Below are positions 34,573 through 44,346 of a stretch of DNA of 64,000 nt, piece after piece. The translations under genes were made by a program, and so were the position numbers. Where the stretch lies: the NCBI GenBank assembly GCA_963697455.1, contig CAVOOI010000007.1, positions 124,001 through 188,000 on the forward strand, in the 5' to 3' direction. This DNA comes from JAFEDN01 sp963697455 (GTDB lineage: Bacteria; Pseudomonadota; Gammaproteobacteria; Coxiellales; Coxiellaceae). The stretch's first letter is position 1. Each line of letters begins with the position of its first letter. Under the pieces are notes generated by a model. The model was not told the origin of the DNA. It saw nothing but the letters and a program-made list of their open reading frames with translations, and made no database searches.

Positions 34573-35217
34573 TTACTGTTCCGCCTTAATTGCCTTTTGG
34601 AGATTGCCGACTGTTGGCGGATCAATATAACGGCCATTGACATATACCGCCGGAGTGGCGACGCTAGTGCCTTGCAGACTTGCCGCGATCTTAAAATTAT
34701 TTTGAATAAAATCGGTGTAAGGCCCGTCATAGATACATTGGCTAAGCTGGTCTTTGTCCACTCCGGGAATAATGCTGGCGAATTGCATCAATCTAGGGAT
34801 GGTTGCCCAGTCTTCATTTTCCGGAGGTTGATTTTGATAAATATTATCTACAAAAGCAAAAAACCAATCGGGATTTTGTTTATAAAGGCAGCGGGCGGCA
34901 TTAGCGGCCGGCAGAGACCCGGGAATAAAGGCCAAGTTAATAACGGTGTATTTCGCCACCCCAGTTTTAATATATTGTTGTTTAATAATCGGAACGACAG
35001 TATTGTTGAAATTTTTACAAGCGATACATTTAAGATCTTCAAATACCACGATTTGGATTTTAGCGTTGGGATTTCCCTGAGTGGGCTGATCTGTAGTATC
35101 AATCTGCACCGCCGGGCTTTGTTTAGCATGCGACTTAGGCAAAAACGCCAGGGCTAATCCTGCCAGGACCAAAACTACAATAGCCACTAAGGATTTTTGT
35201 ATAATTGATTTATTCAT
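34573..35217 (-). CDS. DsbA/BdbD-type thiol-disulfide oxidoreductase
   Basis: A periplasmic thioredoxin-fold protein, 214 aa from 35217. It has an N-terminal anchor or signal (KSLVAIVVLVLAGLALAFL), an active site CIAC in FEDLKCIACKNF, an all-helical insert, and a cis-Pro segment GTSVATPAVYVNG. AAGGTG upstream supports the start; a GTG-like start five residues earlier is weaker. It probably oxidises secreted proteins with the adjacent DsbB-like protein. Confidence 0.85.
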   Translation of the reverse strand: MNKSIIQKSLVAIVVLVLAGLALAFLPKSHAKQSPAVQIDTTDQPTQGNPNAKIQIVVFEDLKCIACKNFNNTVVPIIKQQYIKTGVAKYTVINLAFIPGSLPAANAARCLYKQNPDWFFAFVDNIYQNQPPENEDWATIPRLMQFASIIPGVDKDQLSQCIYDGPYTDFIQNNFKIAASLQGTSVATPAVYVNGRYIDPPTVGNLQKAIKAEQ

Positions 35218-35326
35218 ATAAGGCACCTTCAAAGTTTAGGTAGAACGAAATATAGATTATACGACTAAAGAGCATAAAGGGCTATATGCACATTACAGGA
35301 CTCAAGCCAGAAAAAATGTATATGAC

Positions 35327-35538
35327 GATAATGAACGTATTTGCAGAGTAAATATTGTTTAACCCGCACAGGCATGAGTAGGAGTATAAAGCGGAGAGCT
35401 TATCTGGCGCGCGCAGTGTAGCCGTTGCAAAGAAGTGGTACTCTACAGACCGAATCGGCGTAATGAGCACGTCGGATAAGCTCGCAGCTTTGTACTCCGG
35501 CGAATCACTGCAATTTCTGGGCGGGTTAAACAATATTT
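35327..35538. repeat. Dispersed hairpin element B, copy 2
   Basis: Closely matches 5811-6020, with the same ends (AATATTGTTTAACCCGC / GCGGGTTAAACAATATT) and the same long internal pairing. Several differences between copies occur as compensating or loop changes. It fills most of the 393-bp gap before smc; nothing else is recognised there. Confidence 0.85.
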
Positions 35539-35610
35539 ACGGGGTAGGTTGCTACGGTAATAGTGGTTACTTATTCACATTTATTAGCGCGCCAGGTATA
35601 GTATGCCGTT

Positions 35611-38600
35611 ATGAATTTAAAAAGCATTAAATTAGCTGGCTTTAAATCCTTTGTTGATCCCACAATCATCCCTATTACCGCCAATTTAACCGGAATTGTC
35701 GGCCCGAATGGTTGCGGAAAGTCCAATGTGGTAGACGCCATTCGCTGGGTAATCGGAGAGAGTTCCGCCAAACAATTGCGCGGCCAATCTATGGCCGACG
35801 TAATCTTTAACGGCACTGCTGGCCGCAAACCAGTGGGCATGGCCTCGGTAGAACTGATTTTTGCCAATGAAGACGGCAGATTGACCGGCGAGTATGCCAG
35901 ATTCAGCGAAATCTCCATCCGCCGGGAAGTCAATCGCGAAGGATTGTCACAATATTTTCTAAACGGAGTCCACTGCCGCCGCCGTGATATCACCACCTTA
36001 TTTTTGGGCACCGGCCTAGGCGCTCGCAGCTATTCCATTATCGAGCAAGGCGTCATTTCTGAGTTAATCGAAGCCAAGCCTGAAGAATTGCGCGCCCACC
36101 TCGAAGAAGTATCGGGCATCTCCAAATATAAAGAACGCAAGCGTGAAACCGAAACCCGGATGCGCAATACCCAGGAGAATTTAGACCGGTTAAATGACCT
36201 GAATGAAGAGCTGACCAAACAATTACGCCATTTAAAGCGCCAAGCCGAATCGGCGCAACGTTATACCGAGTTAAAACAACAAGAACGAGTACTGCAGGCC
36301 GAAATCAGAGTATTGCAGTGGCAGGAACTTAGCCGGCAATTAACCAGCCAAGCAGAACCGCTGATTCAGTGTCAGCGCATCCAAGACGAGCAACTGACCC
36401 ACTTACGCGAAGTGGAAACCTTGCTTGAAAAAAGCCGCGTAGAAAATAATGAGCTGAATGGTCAGCGCGACCAAGTCCAAAAGCAATTTTATACCTTTGG
36501 CGCCGAAATAGCCCGGTTGGAACAAAGGATTCAGCATTTGCAGGAACAAATTCTGCGCTGGCGGAAAGAATTAAGCGAAGTGGATTCTCATGCTGAAGAA
36601 TTAGGAAATCATACTGAAGAGCAGCGCCAAACTATCGAAGAGCTTAATGCCGAACTCGCTATCCTGGAGCCGCAATCCCTGACTGCCAAAACCGAGGCCC
36701 AGAGCGCCGGGCAAGCTTTACAAGCTGCGGAACAACAAATGCAGCAATGGCAGCAGCGCTGGGATGCTTTTCAGAAAGAATCATCGCAGTTTGCCGCACA
36801 GATCGGCGTATTAAAAACCAACTTACAACATTATGATCAGCAACTCAAAAATTTAAACTCGCGCCATGCACAATTACTGGAAATGCAAAAACAACTCCCG
36901 GTATCTACTTTGGCGGCTGAAATTGCGCCGTTAACCGCGGAAGTCGCCCAACGCCGCCAAGCATTGGCAAGCCTGCAAACTGAGCTGAGCAGTGTCAGTG
37001 AGGCCATTCGTTTGCAACGCCAGCAAAACTTAGAGATAAAGCAAGATTTAGACCGCAAGCGTCAACATTTGCAAACTTTGCAAAGCCGTTACGCCTCGTT
37101 AGAAGCAGTTCAGAAATCGGCGCTGGGTTATCATGACGACCACACCAAAGAATGGTTAAACCAACACGCTATTGCCGGTCAACCCCGCTTAGGCCAAGTA
37201 CTGCAAGTCAATCCTGGCTGGGAATTGGCGGTAGAAACGGTATTGGGTGGCTATTTTGACGCGGTCTGCGTCAACGATACCCATCATTTCATTGAACAAA
37301 TGCTGAAAATTTCGCAAGGCCATTTAACTTTAATCGATCAACATCATGAGGCTTTGAACGCCACAACCCGAGGAACTTTGCCTTTATTAGCCAGCCAGAT
37401 TCAGAGTGAATGGCCATTACATGAATGGTTGTCAGGGGTTTATGTGGCAGAAAATTGGACCCAAGCCCAGCAAGCTCGGGAGCATTTAGCGGCTGACGAA
37501 TCGATCATTACCCGGGATGGAATTTGGCTAGGAAAAAACTGGGCGCGGATCAATAAAGCCGTAGATAAAGACCGTGGTATTTTACTTCGGGAACAAGATT
37601 TAAAGCATTTAATGCAGGAAATCGAGGTTGAACGTAAAGTAGTGCTGACTCAGCAAACGCATTTAGAGGAAGGCGAAAAATCTCTGCGGCAGTTGGAAGA
37701 ACAACGCGATTTGCAGCATCGCGAATATCAAAATACTAGTGTTAGTCTGACCGAAATCCAGGCCCAGTTGAGTGGCAGTCAAAGCCGTTTTACTGAATTG
37801 CAGCAGCAACAACAGCGCTTAGTCCGGGAAATCAGTGAGTGTGAGCACTCAATGCAAAATTTGCAGGAATTATTAGAAAAAAACCGCGGTCAATTAAGCC
37901 ATTTCAACCAAATTGAACAAGAGCAGGCTCATCAACAACTTGAGTTAATGCAAGGGCGCGATCAACAACGGCAAGAACTAGATGAAGTCCGGCAAAAAAC
38001 CAGCCGTCAGCGTCAAGCTGCCGATGAACTGATGGTACGATTAGCGGCGACTGAAAATCAATTAGCCTTACTAAAGCAAAGCAGCCTTCGCGATGAACGT
38101 CAGCGTCAGCAATTGGTGGAGCGTCAAGAGTTACTAGCCGGAAATCTAGCTGAAAACGAGGCGCCATTAGAGGAGCTGCGCACTGAACTGCAAACCCAAC
38201 TCACTGCGCGAATTAATATCGAGCAGACTTTACGAATTGCGGAAAACGCCCTGGCAGACAGCCGTCAACAACTAGAACACTTGAATAAAGATCAGCACCA
38301 AACTCAGGAACAGCTCACGGCGGCGAAAACGCAATGGCAAACTTTGCAAATGGACCGTCAGGCTATTTTAGTGCGGCAAGCTACCATCCAAGAGCAATTA
38401 GTCGAACAAAACTGGGTAATCAATGATTTAATTACCGGGCTTGCGCCTGCAGCAAATGCAGTGGAATGGGAGCAACAATTAGCCGCGGTGACTGCGCGAA
38501 TTCACCGGCTTGGCCCGATTAATCTCGCTGCTATTGATGAGTATGCAGTAGTTGAAGAGCGTAAAACTTATTTGGATAAACAACAGGCTGATTTGAATCA

Positions 38601-39123
38601 AGCATTAGAAATTTTGCAAACCGCAATGAGTAAGATCGATCGTGAAACCCGCACCAAATTTCAGGAAACCTTTAATCAAGTTAATCAAAATTTCCAAGAA
38701 CTATTTCCAAGAATTTTTGGTGGCGGCAAAGCCATGTTAGAGTTATTGGAAGAAGATTGTTTAACCGCTGGAGTGTTGGTGAAAGCCCAACCGCCGGGAA
38801 AACGCAATGCTACTATTTATATGTTATCCGGCGGCGAAAAAGCTTTAACCGCAGTGGCATTGGTTTTCGCAATGTTTAAACTGAATCCAGCGCCATTTTG
38901 TGTATTAGACGAAGTGGACGCGCCTTTAGATGATATGAACACTGGCCGGTTTTGCCAACTGGTTAAAGAAATGGCCAAGACCACTCAATTTATTGTGATC
39001 AGCCATAATAAAGTGACTATCAGCATGTCTGAGAGCTTAATGGGGGTAACCATGCAGGAAGCGGGGGTTTCTAGAATCGTTTCAGTGAACGTAGCGGAAG
39101 CCGTTGCGTTAGCCGAGGCTTAA
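35611..39123 (+). CDS. smc: Chromosome partition protein SMC
   Basis: The condensin ATPase for chromosome organisation, 1170 aa. It has an N-terminal Walker A GPNGCGKSN, long coiled coils, a central hinge (about 510-640), and a C-terminal signature LSGGEKALTAVAL and Walker B FCVLDEVDAPLDD. SMC rather than MukB is the norm in Legionella/Coxiella-type gammaproteobacteria. No scpAB is in the window. It is followed by zipA and ligA. Confidence 0.96.
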   Translation: MNLKSIKLAGFKSFVDPTIIPITANLTGIVGPNGCGKSNVVDAIRWVIGESSAKQLRGQSMADVIFNGTAGRKPVGMASVELIFANEDGRLTGEYARFSEISIRREVNREGLSQYFLNGVHCRRRDITTLFLGTGLGARSYSIIEQGVISELIEAKPEELRAHLEEVSGISKYKERKRETETRMRNTQENLDRLNDLNEELTKQLRHLKRQAESAQRYTELKQQERVLQAEIRVLQWQELSRQLTSQAEPLIQCQRIQDEQLTHLREVETLLEKSRVENNELNGQRDQVQKQFYTFGAEIARLEQRIQHLQEQILRWRKELSEVDSHAEELGNHTEEQRQTIEELNAELAILEPQSLTAKTEAQSAGQALQAAEQQMQQWQQRWDAFQKESSQFAAQIGVLKTNLQHYDQQLKNLNSRHAQLLEMQKQLPVSTLAAEIAPLTAEVAQRRQALASLQTELSSVSEAIRLQRQQNLEIKQDLDRKRQHLQTLQSRYASLEAVQKSALGYHDDHTKEWLNQHAIAGQPRLGQVLQVNPGWELAVETVLGGYFDAVCVNDTHHFIEQMLKISQGHLTLIDQHHEALNATTRGTLPLLASQIQSEWPLHEWLSGVYVAENWTQAQQAREHLAADESIITRDGIWLGKNWARINKAVDKDRGILLREQDLKHLMQEIEVERKVVLTQQTHLEEGEKSLRQLEEQRDLQHREYQNTSVSLTEIQAQLSGSQSRFTELQQQQQRLVREISECEHSMQNLQELLEKNRGQLSHFNQIEQEQAHQQLELMQGRDQQRQELDEVRQKTSRQRQAADELMVRLAATENQLALLKQSSLRDERQRQQLVERQELLAGNLAENEAPLEELRTELQTQLTARINIEQTLRIAENALADSRQQLEHLNKDQHQTQEQLTAAKTQWQTLQMDRQAILVRQATIQEQLVEQNWVINDLITGLAPAANAVEWEQQLAAVTARIHRLGPINLAAIDEYAVVEERKTYLDKQQADLNQALEILQTAMSKIDRETRTKFQETFNQVNQNFQELFPRIFGGGKAMLELLEEDCLTAGVLVKAQPPGKRNATIYMLSGGEKALTAVALVFAMFKLNPAPFCVLDEVDAPLDDMNTGRFCQLVKEMAKTTQFIVISHNKVTISMSESLMGVTMQEAGVSRIVSVNVAEAVALAEA

Positions 39124-39137
39124 GCAAGAGAGGGAAT

Positions 39138-39773
39138 ATGATCCAAGGATTAATTGCAATTATTTTATTGGTATTGGCGATTGGTTTATATTTTTGGGGA
39201 CGGCGGCGTTCTCCGAAAAATCATCACAGTGAAGATGCCGATGTCATTTTGGGATTAGCCGAGCGCCGGGAAAAACCCGCGCCAGTTGAACAGATTGAGC
39301 CAGTAACACCGATTAAGTCTACTCAACCGGCGCCACCGGTAGAAAGACAAATACTATTTTTGCGCGCTCCTGGTAGCCGTCAATATGGCGGATATGAGCT
39401 TTTGCAATCATTATTAACTTGCGGATTACGTTTTGGCGAACAAAATATTTTTCATCGTTATGATCCACAGTCTGAAAACACGCTGCCTTTATTCAGCGTA
39501 GCCGCTGCCACTAGCAATGGTGAATTAAATCCTGCGAATATGGGTGATTTCAGTTGTTCTGGATTAAGTTTATTCCTCACGCTCAATCAGCATGTTTATC
39601 CCAGCGTTAATTTTGAAATGATGCTGGACACCACCCGGCAATTGGCTGAAGACTTAGGAGGTTTGGTGCTGGATGAACAGCAAAAGATCTTAACTGCAGA
39701 GAAAGTGCAGCAAATTCGCGATAAAATAAAAGCCTTCGAAACCAGTCAACAAACCATGGAGTTATTTGCTTGA
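39138..39773 (+). CDS. zipA: Cell division protein ZipA
   Basis: Anchors FtsZ to the inner membrane. The protein is 211 aa, shorter than in E. coli. It has an N-terminal membrane helix (IAIILLVLAIGLYFW), a short Pro-rich linker (VTPIKSTQPAPPVE), and a C-terminal FtsZ-binding domain from about residue 70. smc-zipA-ligA is a recognised gene order in gammaproteobacteria and supports the call. Confidence 0.9.
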   Translation: MIQGLIAIILLVLAIGLYFWGRRRSPKNHHSEDADVILGLAERREKPAPVEQIEPVTPIKSTQPAPPVERQILFLRAPGSRQYGGYELLQSLLTCGLRFGEQNIFHRYDPQSENTLPLFSVAAATSNGELNPANMGDFSCSGLSLFLTLNQHVYPSVNFEMMLDTTRQLAEDLGGLVLDEQQKILTAEKVQQIRDKIKAFETSQQTMELFA

Positions 39774-41785
39774 TTCCACCGGAGAGAATTCGTTCGCGTA
39801 TTTCTCAATTAGTGCAAACTCTTAATGAGCATAGTTATCGTTATTATGTTTTAGACAACCCTTCGATTCCAGATGAAGAATACGATCGCCTGTTTCGTGA
39901 ATTACAAACCTTGGAAACTCAATATCCTGAATTAATTACTCCGCTGTCACCGACCCAGCGAGTCGGGGCCCAACCGCTAAAATTTTTTGCTACAGTACAA
40001 CATGCGATTCCTATGCTGTCACTCGATAATCTTTTCGGTGAAGAAGAATTACGCGCCTTTGATGAGCGTATTCAGCAACGTCTAAAATCTACAACCGAAA
40101 TTATTTATGAGTGCGAGCCGAAATTAGATGGAGTCGCCATCAGTTTGCTATATCAAAACGGCGAATTACGCCAAGCAGCTACTCGCGGAGATGGCGCAAC
40201 TGGTGAAGATGTCACCCAAAATATCCGTACCATCCAAGCAATTCCGCTGCATTTGCGCGGCGATGATTATCCTCCAGTCTTAGAAGTCCGCGGCGAAATT
40301 TATATGCCGAAAGCGGGTTTCGCGCAATTTAATCGGGAAGCTGCCGAAAAAGGCCTGAAAACCTTTGTTAATCCGCGCAACGCCGCTTCCGGCAGTTTGC
40401 GCCAATTAGATCCCAAAATTACCGCTTCCCGGCCATTGGCTTTTTTCGCGTATGGATTAGGTCAGACGCAGGGCGGGAGATTACCCTCTACCCATTATGA
40501 GATTTTAGAAAAACTGCAACAGTGGGGAGTACCGGTAGCTCATGACCATGAGCTGGCGACAGGGGCTGAAGGTTGCAAGAATTACTATCAGCGGATTTTA
40601 AAAAAGCGCGATAATTTGCCTTATGAAATCGACGGCGTAGTGTATAAGGTCAATGACTTAGCATTACAGAAACAGCTTGGTTTTGTTTCTCGCGCTCCGC
40701 GTTGGGCGGCAGCGCATAAATTTCCTGCTTTGGAAAAAGCCACGCGACTGAAGGCGATTGAGTTCCAAGTCGGGCGCACCGGCGCGGTGACCCCCGTTGC
40801 ACGATTAGAGCCCGTGTTTGTAGGCGGGGCAACGGTTAGCAATGCTACTTTGCACAATTTTGATGAGGTAATTCGGAAAGATTTGCGAGTAGGCGATCGC
40901 GTTATTGTCCGGCGCGCAGGTGACGTGATTCCTGAAGTAGTGGAACCTATTCTAGCTGACCGTCCATCTGGCGCCAAAAAAATTCATTTTCCTCAGCATT
41001 GCCCAATTTGCGGTGCAGATGTAGTCAAAGCGGAGGGCGATGCGATTGCCCGCTGTATGGGAGGATTATTCTGCCGTGCGCAAGTGCAAGAGGGCATTAA
41101 GCATTTTGCTTCACGCAAAGCGTTGGACATTAATGGTCTGGGTGATAAAGTCATCGAGTCATTGCTCAACGAGGGTATGATAAAAAATGTGACTGATCTT
41201 TATCAATTATCGATAGAAAAATTAATTCAATTACCTCGATTTGCGGAAAAATCCGCAGAAAATTTGTGGCATTCTTTACAGAAAAGCAAGCAAACCACAC
41301 TGCCGCGTTTTCTATATGCATTAGGCATTCGTGATGTCGGAGAGACGACTGCCCGCGCTCTTGCCGAGCATTATGGTGATTTAGTTCCATTAACCCACGC
41401 AACCGCTGAAGATTTACAAACCGTTTCTGACATTGGCCCCATAGTTTCAGCCCATATCCAGGCTTTTTTTCAGCAAAAACACAACTTAGAAATACTCAAC
41501 AAATTAATTACCTTGGGAATCAAGTGGCCTGCCATTCCGGTTTCCAGCGCAGCCAAACCGCTATCCCAACAAACTTTTGTGATTACTGGCGCCCTATCCA
41601 CCATGACCCGCGAACAAGCTGCCGCCGCATTACAAAATCTTGGCGCCAAAGTCAGCAACAGTGTTTCATCCAAGACCACCGCCCTCATCGCCGGCGCCGA
41701 TCCAGGCAGCAAATTACAAAAAGCCCAAGACCTCAATGTGCCTATCTGGAGCGAAACAGAATTCCTCAAAAAGATTAATAATTAA
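39770..41785 (+). CDS. ligA: NAD-dependent DNA ligase LigA
   Basis: Seals nicks in replication and repair, 671 aa. The catalytic Lys118 is in ECEPKLDGVAIS. It also has an OB fold, a four-Cys zinc finger (CPIC...C...C), helix-hairpin-helix repeats and a C-terminal BRCT domain (PLSQQTFVITGALSTM). The start is the TTG overlapping the zipA stop (TTGA), with GGAG about eight bases upstream. No ATG fits. Confidence 0.95.
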   Translation: MIPPERIRSRISQLVQTLNEHSYRYYVLDNPSIPDEEYDRLFRELQTLETQYPELITPLSPTQRVGAQPLKFFATVQHAIPMLSLDNLFGEEELRAFDERIQQRLKSTTEIIYECEPKLDGVAISLLYQNGELRQAATRGDGATGEDVTQNIRTIQAIPLHLRGDDYPPVLEVRGEIYMPKAGFAQFNREAAEKGLKTFVNPRNAASGSLRQLDPKITASRPLAFFAYGLGQTQGGRLPSTHYEILEKLQQWGVPVAHDHELATGAEGCKNYYQRILKKRDNLPYEIDGVVYKVNDLALQKQLGFVSRAPRWAAAHKFPALEKATRLKAIEFQVGRTGAVTPVARLEPVFVGGATVSNATLHNFDEVIRKDLRVGDRVIVRRAGDVIPEVVEPILADRPSGAKKIHFPQHCPICGADVVKAEGDAIARCMGGLFCRAQVQEGIKHFASRKALDINGLGDKVIESLLNEGMIKNVTDLYQLSIEKLIQLPRFAEKSAENLWHSLQKSKQTTLPRFLYALGIRDVGETTARALAEHYGDLVPLTHATAEDLQTVSDIGPIVSAHIQAFFQQKHNLEILNKLITLGIKWPAIPVSSAAKPLSQQTFVITGALSTMTREQAAAALQNLGAKVSNSVSSKTTALIAGADPGSKLQKAQDLNVPIWSETEFLKKINN

Positions 41786-41788
41786 TGA

Positions 41789-42317
41789 TTAATTAACTAA
41801 TGAACCTAGGAAGTATCCAAATCCTAGGAAGGTGGATCCCCAAACGATTGCGCCGCTATAGGCGAACATCGTGAACCGGCTGTAAGGGATACGCACTGAG
41901 CCAACCAGGTAACCAGTGAAATGCCGGACTCCTGGGATAAAATATCCAAAAAATAGCGCCCACATCCCCATTCGGCTAAACCAATGCCGGGTTTTTTCAA
42001 CCCGCGGCTGAGTTAAACGTATCCAGTGTCCATATTTTTTTAATAATATACTGCCTCCATAACGGCTCGATCACATAACTTAAACTAATTCCGCAAATTG
42101 CACCCGCATAAGCGGCCAGAAAGGTGAAACCTAAGGGCAATTTAGCTTGATTAATTAAAAAACCCGCAGTGATTAGCAAAGTTTCGTCGGGAATGGGTAA
42201 AGCAATGATGCCCAGAGCTAACAAAAAGAATAATGCAATGCTGCCATAATTCAGCAAAGGTTGGGAGTGAGTGTCGATAGACTGTAAAATTTGAGTGAGT
42301 TCATTATGAAAATTCAT
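41789..42317 (-). pseudogene. DedA family membrane protein, frameshifted and shortened
   Basis: DedA proteins are membrane lipid-handling or flippase-like proteins. The N-terminal part (ALPIPDETLLITAGFL) is in frame from 42317 and then meets a stop at 41997. Removing one base of the GG at 42064-42065 joins it to the second part (RHWF, MGMWALFFGYFIPGVRHFTGYLVGS). Even then the protein stops at about 176 aa, shorter than the usual 190-220, next to the end of ligA. One frameshift plus loss of the C-terminus suggests decay. Confidence 0.8.
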
Positions 42318-42431
42318 TTTAGTCTTTGAATCAGAGCGTCCATTTTTCCATTGTAATTTAATTCTGCTGGCACGGCAATTAAAACTGCTGGATACTTTCA
42401 GAAAAAGCCAGCATAGATTATAGTATCCATA

Positions 42432-43679
42432 ATGATTAAACCTTTACCTTTATATATCGGACTTCGTTACATTCGCGCTAAGCGCCGGAATAGTTTCATT
42501 TCTTTTATTTCTTTCGCTTCAACTGTAGGAATTGCTCTGGGCGTCGCGGTTTTGCTGACCGTATTATCCGTGATGAACGGTTTTGATGAGCAAATCCGCA
42601 CCCATTTTTTTGCCATGGCCCCCCAAGTAACCGTCAGCACCGAACAGGATATTGCCGATACCTGGCCGCAATTGGTAAAAACAGTCAGCCAGATTTCTGA
42701 AGTTCAAGCCGCCGCGCCATTTATCAGTGGTGAGGGAATGCTGGTAAAATCTAATTTGCTGCGCGGAGTCAGCGTGATGGGTATATTGCCCCAAGCAGAA
42801 TCGCGAATTTCCCAACTAGCCCGGCAAACCAGTGATGGCAATGTGAATAGCCTAGTCCCTGGCAGTTTTAATATTATGATTACGCAAACCATAGCTCAGC
42901 AATTAAATTTGCGCACCGGTGATCCTATCAATGTGCTTACTTCACAAGCGACCACCACACCATTGGGTTTGTTTCCACGTTACCGGCGATTTATCGTCTC
43001 AGGAATTTATAATGGCAGTAGCAATAATTCGCTGCAAGAAACAGTTTATATCGCCATGGATGACGCGCAAAGATTATTCGCCGCAGGGCTGCGTCTCAGT
43101 GGTGTGCATCTTAAATTAGCGCACATTTACCAAGCGCCGCGAATTACTCAGGAACTTCAAAAACTATTACCCGCAGATTTTACCGTAACCAATTGGACGG
43201 TCGAATCCGGGGCGTTTTTTCAAGCGCTCGCGTTAGAAAAAACTATGATGTTTATTATTTTATTATTGATCATCGCCATAGCCGCCTTTAATTTAGTGTC
43301 GATGCTGATGATGGTGGTTAACGAAAAACAAGCTGATATTGCCATCTTACGCACTTTAGGAGCATCCCCCAATACTATTAGAAATATTTTTATTCTCCAA
43401 GGAACTTTATTGGGCGTATTCGGCACGGTCATTGGATTGATCGCGGGAATCGCGCTAACTCTCAACGTTACGCCGGTAGTCAATGTGCTGCAACAAACCT
43501 TCCACGTGCAATTTATTCCTACTACTGCTTATTGGTCTAATTATTTGCCGACTAAAATTTTAAGTAAAGACATTATCATTGTTTGTGCCATGTCATTAGG
43601 CTTGAGTATATTAGCAACGATATACCCGGCGCTGGTGGCCTTTCGCATCCAACCTGCTGAGGCGTTACGATATGAATAA
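42432..43679 (+). CDS. lolC: Lipoprotein-releasing ABC permease LolC
   Basis: A membrane subunit of the LolCDE extractor that hands lipoproteins to LolA. It is 415 aa with four membrane helices and a large periplasmic domain after the first. The N-terminal YIGLRYIRAKRRNSFISFIS and the C-terminal RIQPAEALRYE are typical. Closely related to the 44339 gene, so the C/E labels rest on gene order. It overlaps lolD by eight bases. Confidence 0.92.
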   Translation: MIKPLPLYIGLRYIRAKRRNSFISFISFASTVGIALGVAVLLTVLSVMNGFDEQIRTHFFAMAPQVTVSTEQDIADTWPQLVKTVSQISEVQAAAPFISGEGMLVKSNLLRGVSVMGILPQAESRISQLARQTSDGNVNSLVPGSFNIMITQTIAQQLNLRTGDPINVLTSQATTTPLGLFPRYRRFIVSGIYNGSSNNSLQETVYIAMDDAQRLFAAGLRLSGVHLKLAHIYQAPRITQELQKLLPADFTVTNWTVESGAFFQALALEKTMMFIILLLIIAIAAFNLVSMLMMVVNEKQADIAILRTLGASPNTIRNIFILQGTLLGVFGTVIGLIAGIALTLNVTPVVNVLQQTFHVQFIPTTAYWSNYLPTKILSKDIIIVCAMSLGLSILATIYPALVAFRIQPAEALRYE

Positions 43680-44346
43680 TTTAGAGTGCCGGAATTTATC
43701 CAAAACCTTTACGGAAGGTAAATTGCGAGTTGAAGTTTTAAAAGATGTTAATTTAGAAGTTTTTCCTGGAGAAATGATCGCCATTGTCGGTGTTTCGGGC
43801 AGCGGAAAAAGCACCTTGCTGCATTTATTGGGCGGGTTGGACCGGCCTAGTGGCGGCGAAGTGCTAGTAGCTGGAAAAAATTTATCCCGATTAAATGAAA
43901 AAGCTAAAAGCCGGCTGCGTAACCAGAGTTTGGGGTTTGTTTACCAATTTCATCATTTATTGCCGGAATTTACCGCCTTGGAAAATGTTTGTATGCCGTT
44001 ACTGATTAGGGGATTATCCATAACTGAAACAGTTGCACGCGCGAAAGAAATGCTTGATCTAGTAGGCCTATCTTCGCGTGAAGCGCACCGGATTGGTGAA
44101 TTATCAGGCGGTGAGCGCCAGCGTATCGCGATTGCCCGGGCCTTGGTGACTAAGCCATTATGTGTGCTGGCGGACGAGCCGACCGGCAATTTGGATCAAG
44201 TCACAGCCGATCATATTTATGAACTCATGAAGCGCTTAAATAAAACCCTGAACATTAGCTTCGTGATTGTGACCCATAATTTACAGCTTGCCGCGCAAAT
44301 GGATCGTCAGTTTGTCCTGAAAAACGGAGTGCTCGGGAATGATTAG
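43672..44346 (+). CDS. lolD: Lipoprotein-releasing ABC ATPase LolD
   Basis: The ATPase of LolCDE, 224 aa. Walker A GVSGSGKST, signature LSGGERQRIAIARAL, Walker B LADEPTGNLD. Placed between the two permeases with overlaps on both sides, giving a tight lolCDE operon. Confidence 0.95.
   Translation: MNNLECRNLSKTFTEGKLRVEVLKDVNLEVFPGEMIAIVGVSGSGKSTLLHLLGGLDRPSGGEVLVAGKNLSRLNEKAKSRLRNQSLGFVYQFHHLLPEFTALENVCMPLLIRGLSITETVARAKEMLDLVGLSSREAHRIGELSGGERQRIAIARALVTKPLCVLADEPTGNLDQVTADHIYELMKRLNKTLNISFVIVTHNLQLAAQMDRQFVLKNGVLGND

Noticed and set aside
34597..35157. 186-codon plus-strand frame
   Set aside because: Antisense to the clear DsbA-like gene.
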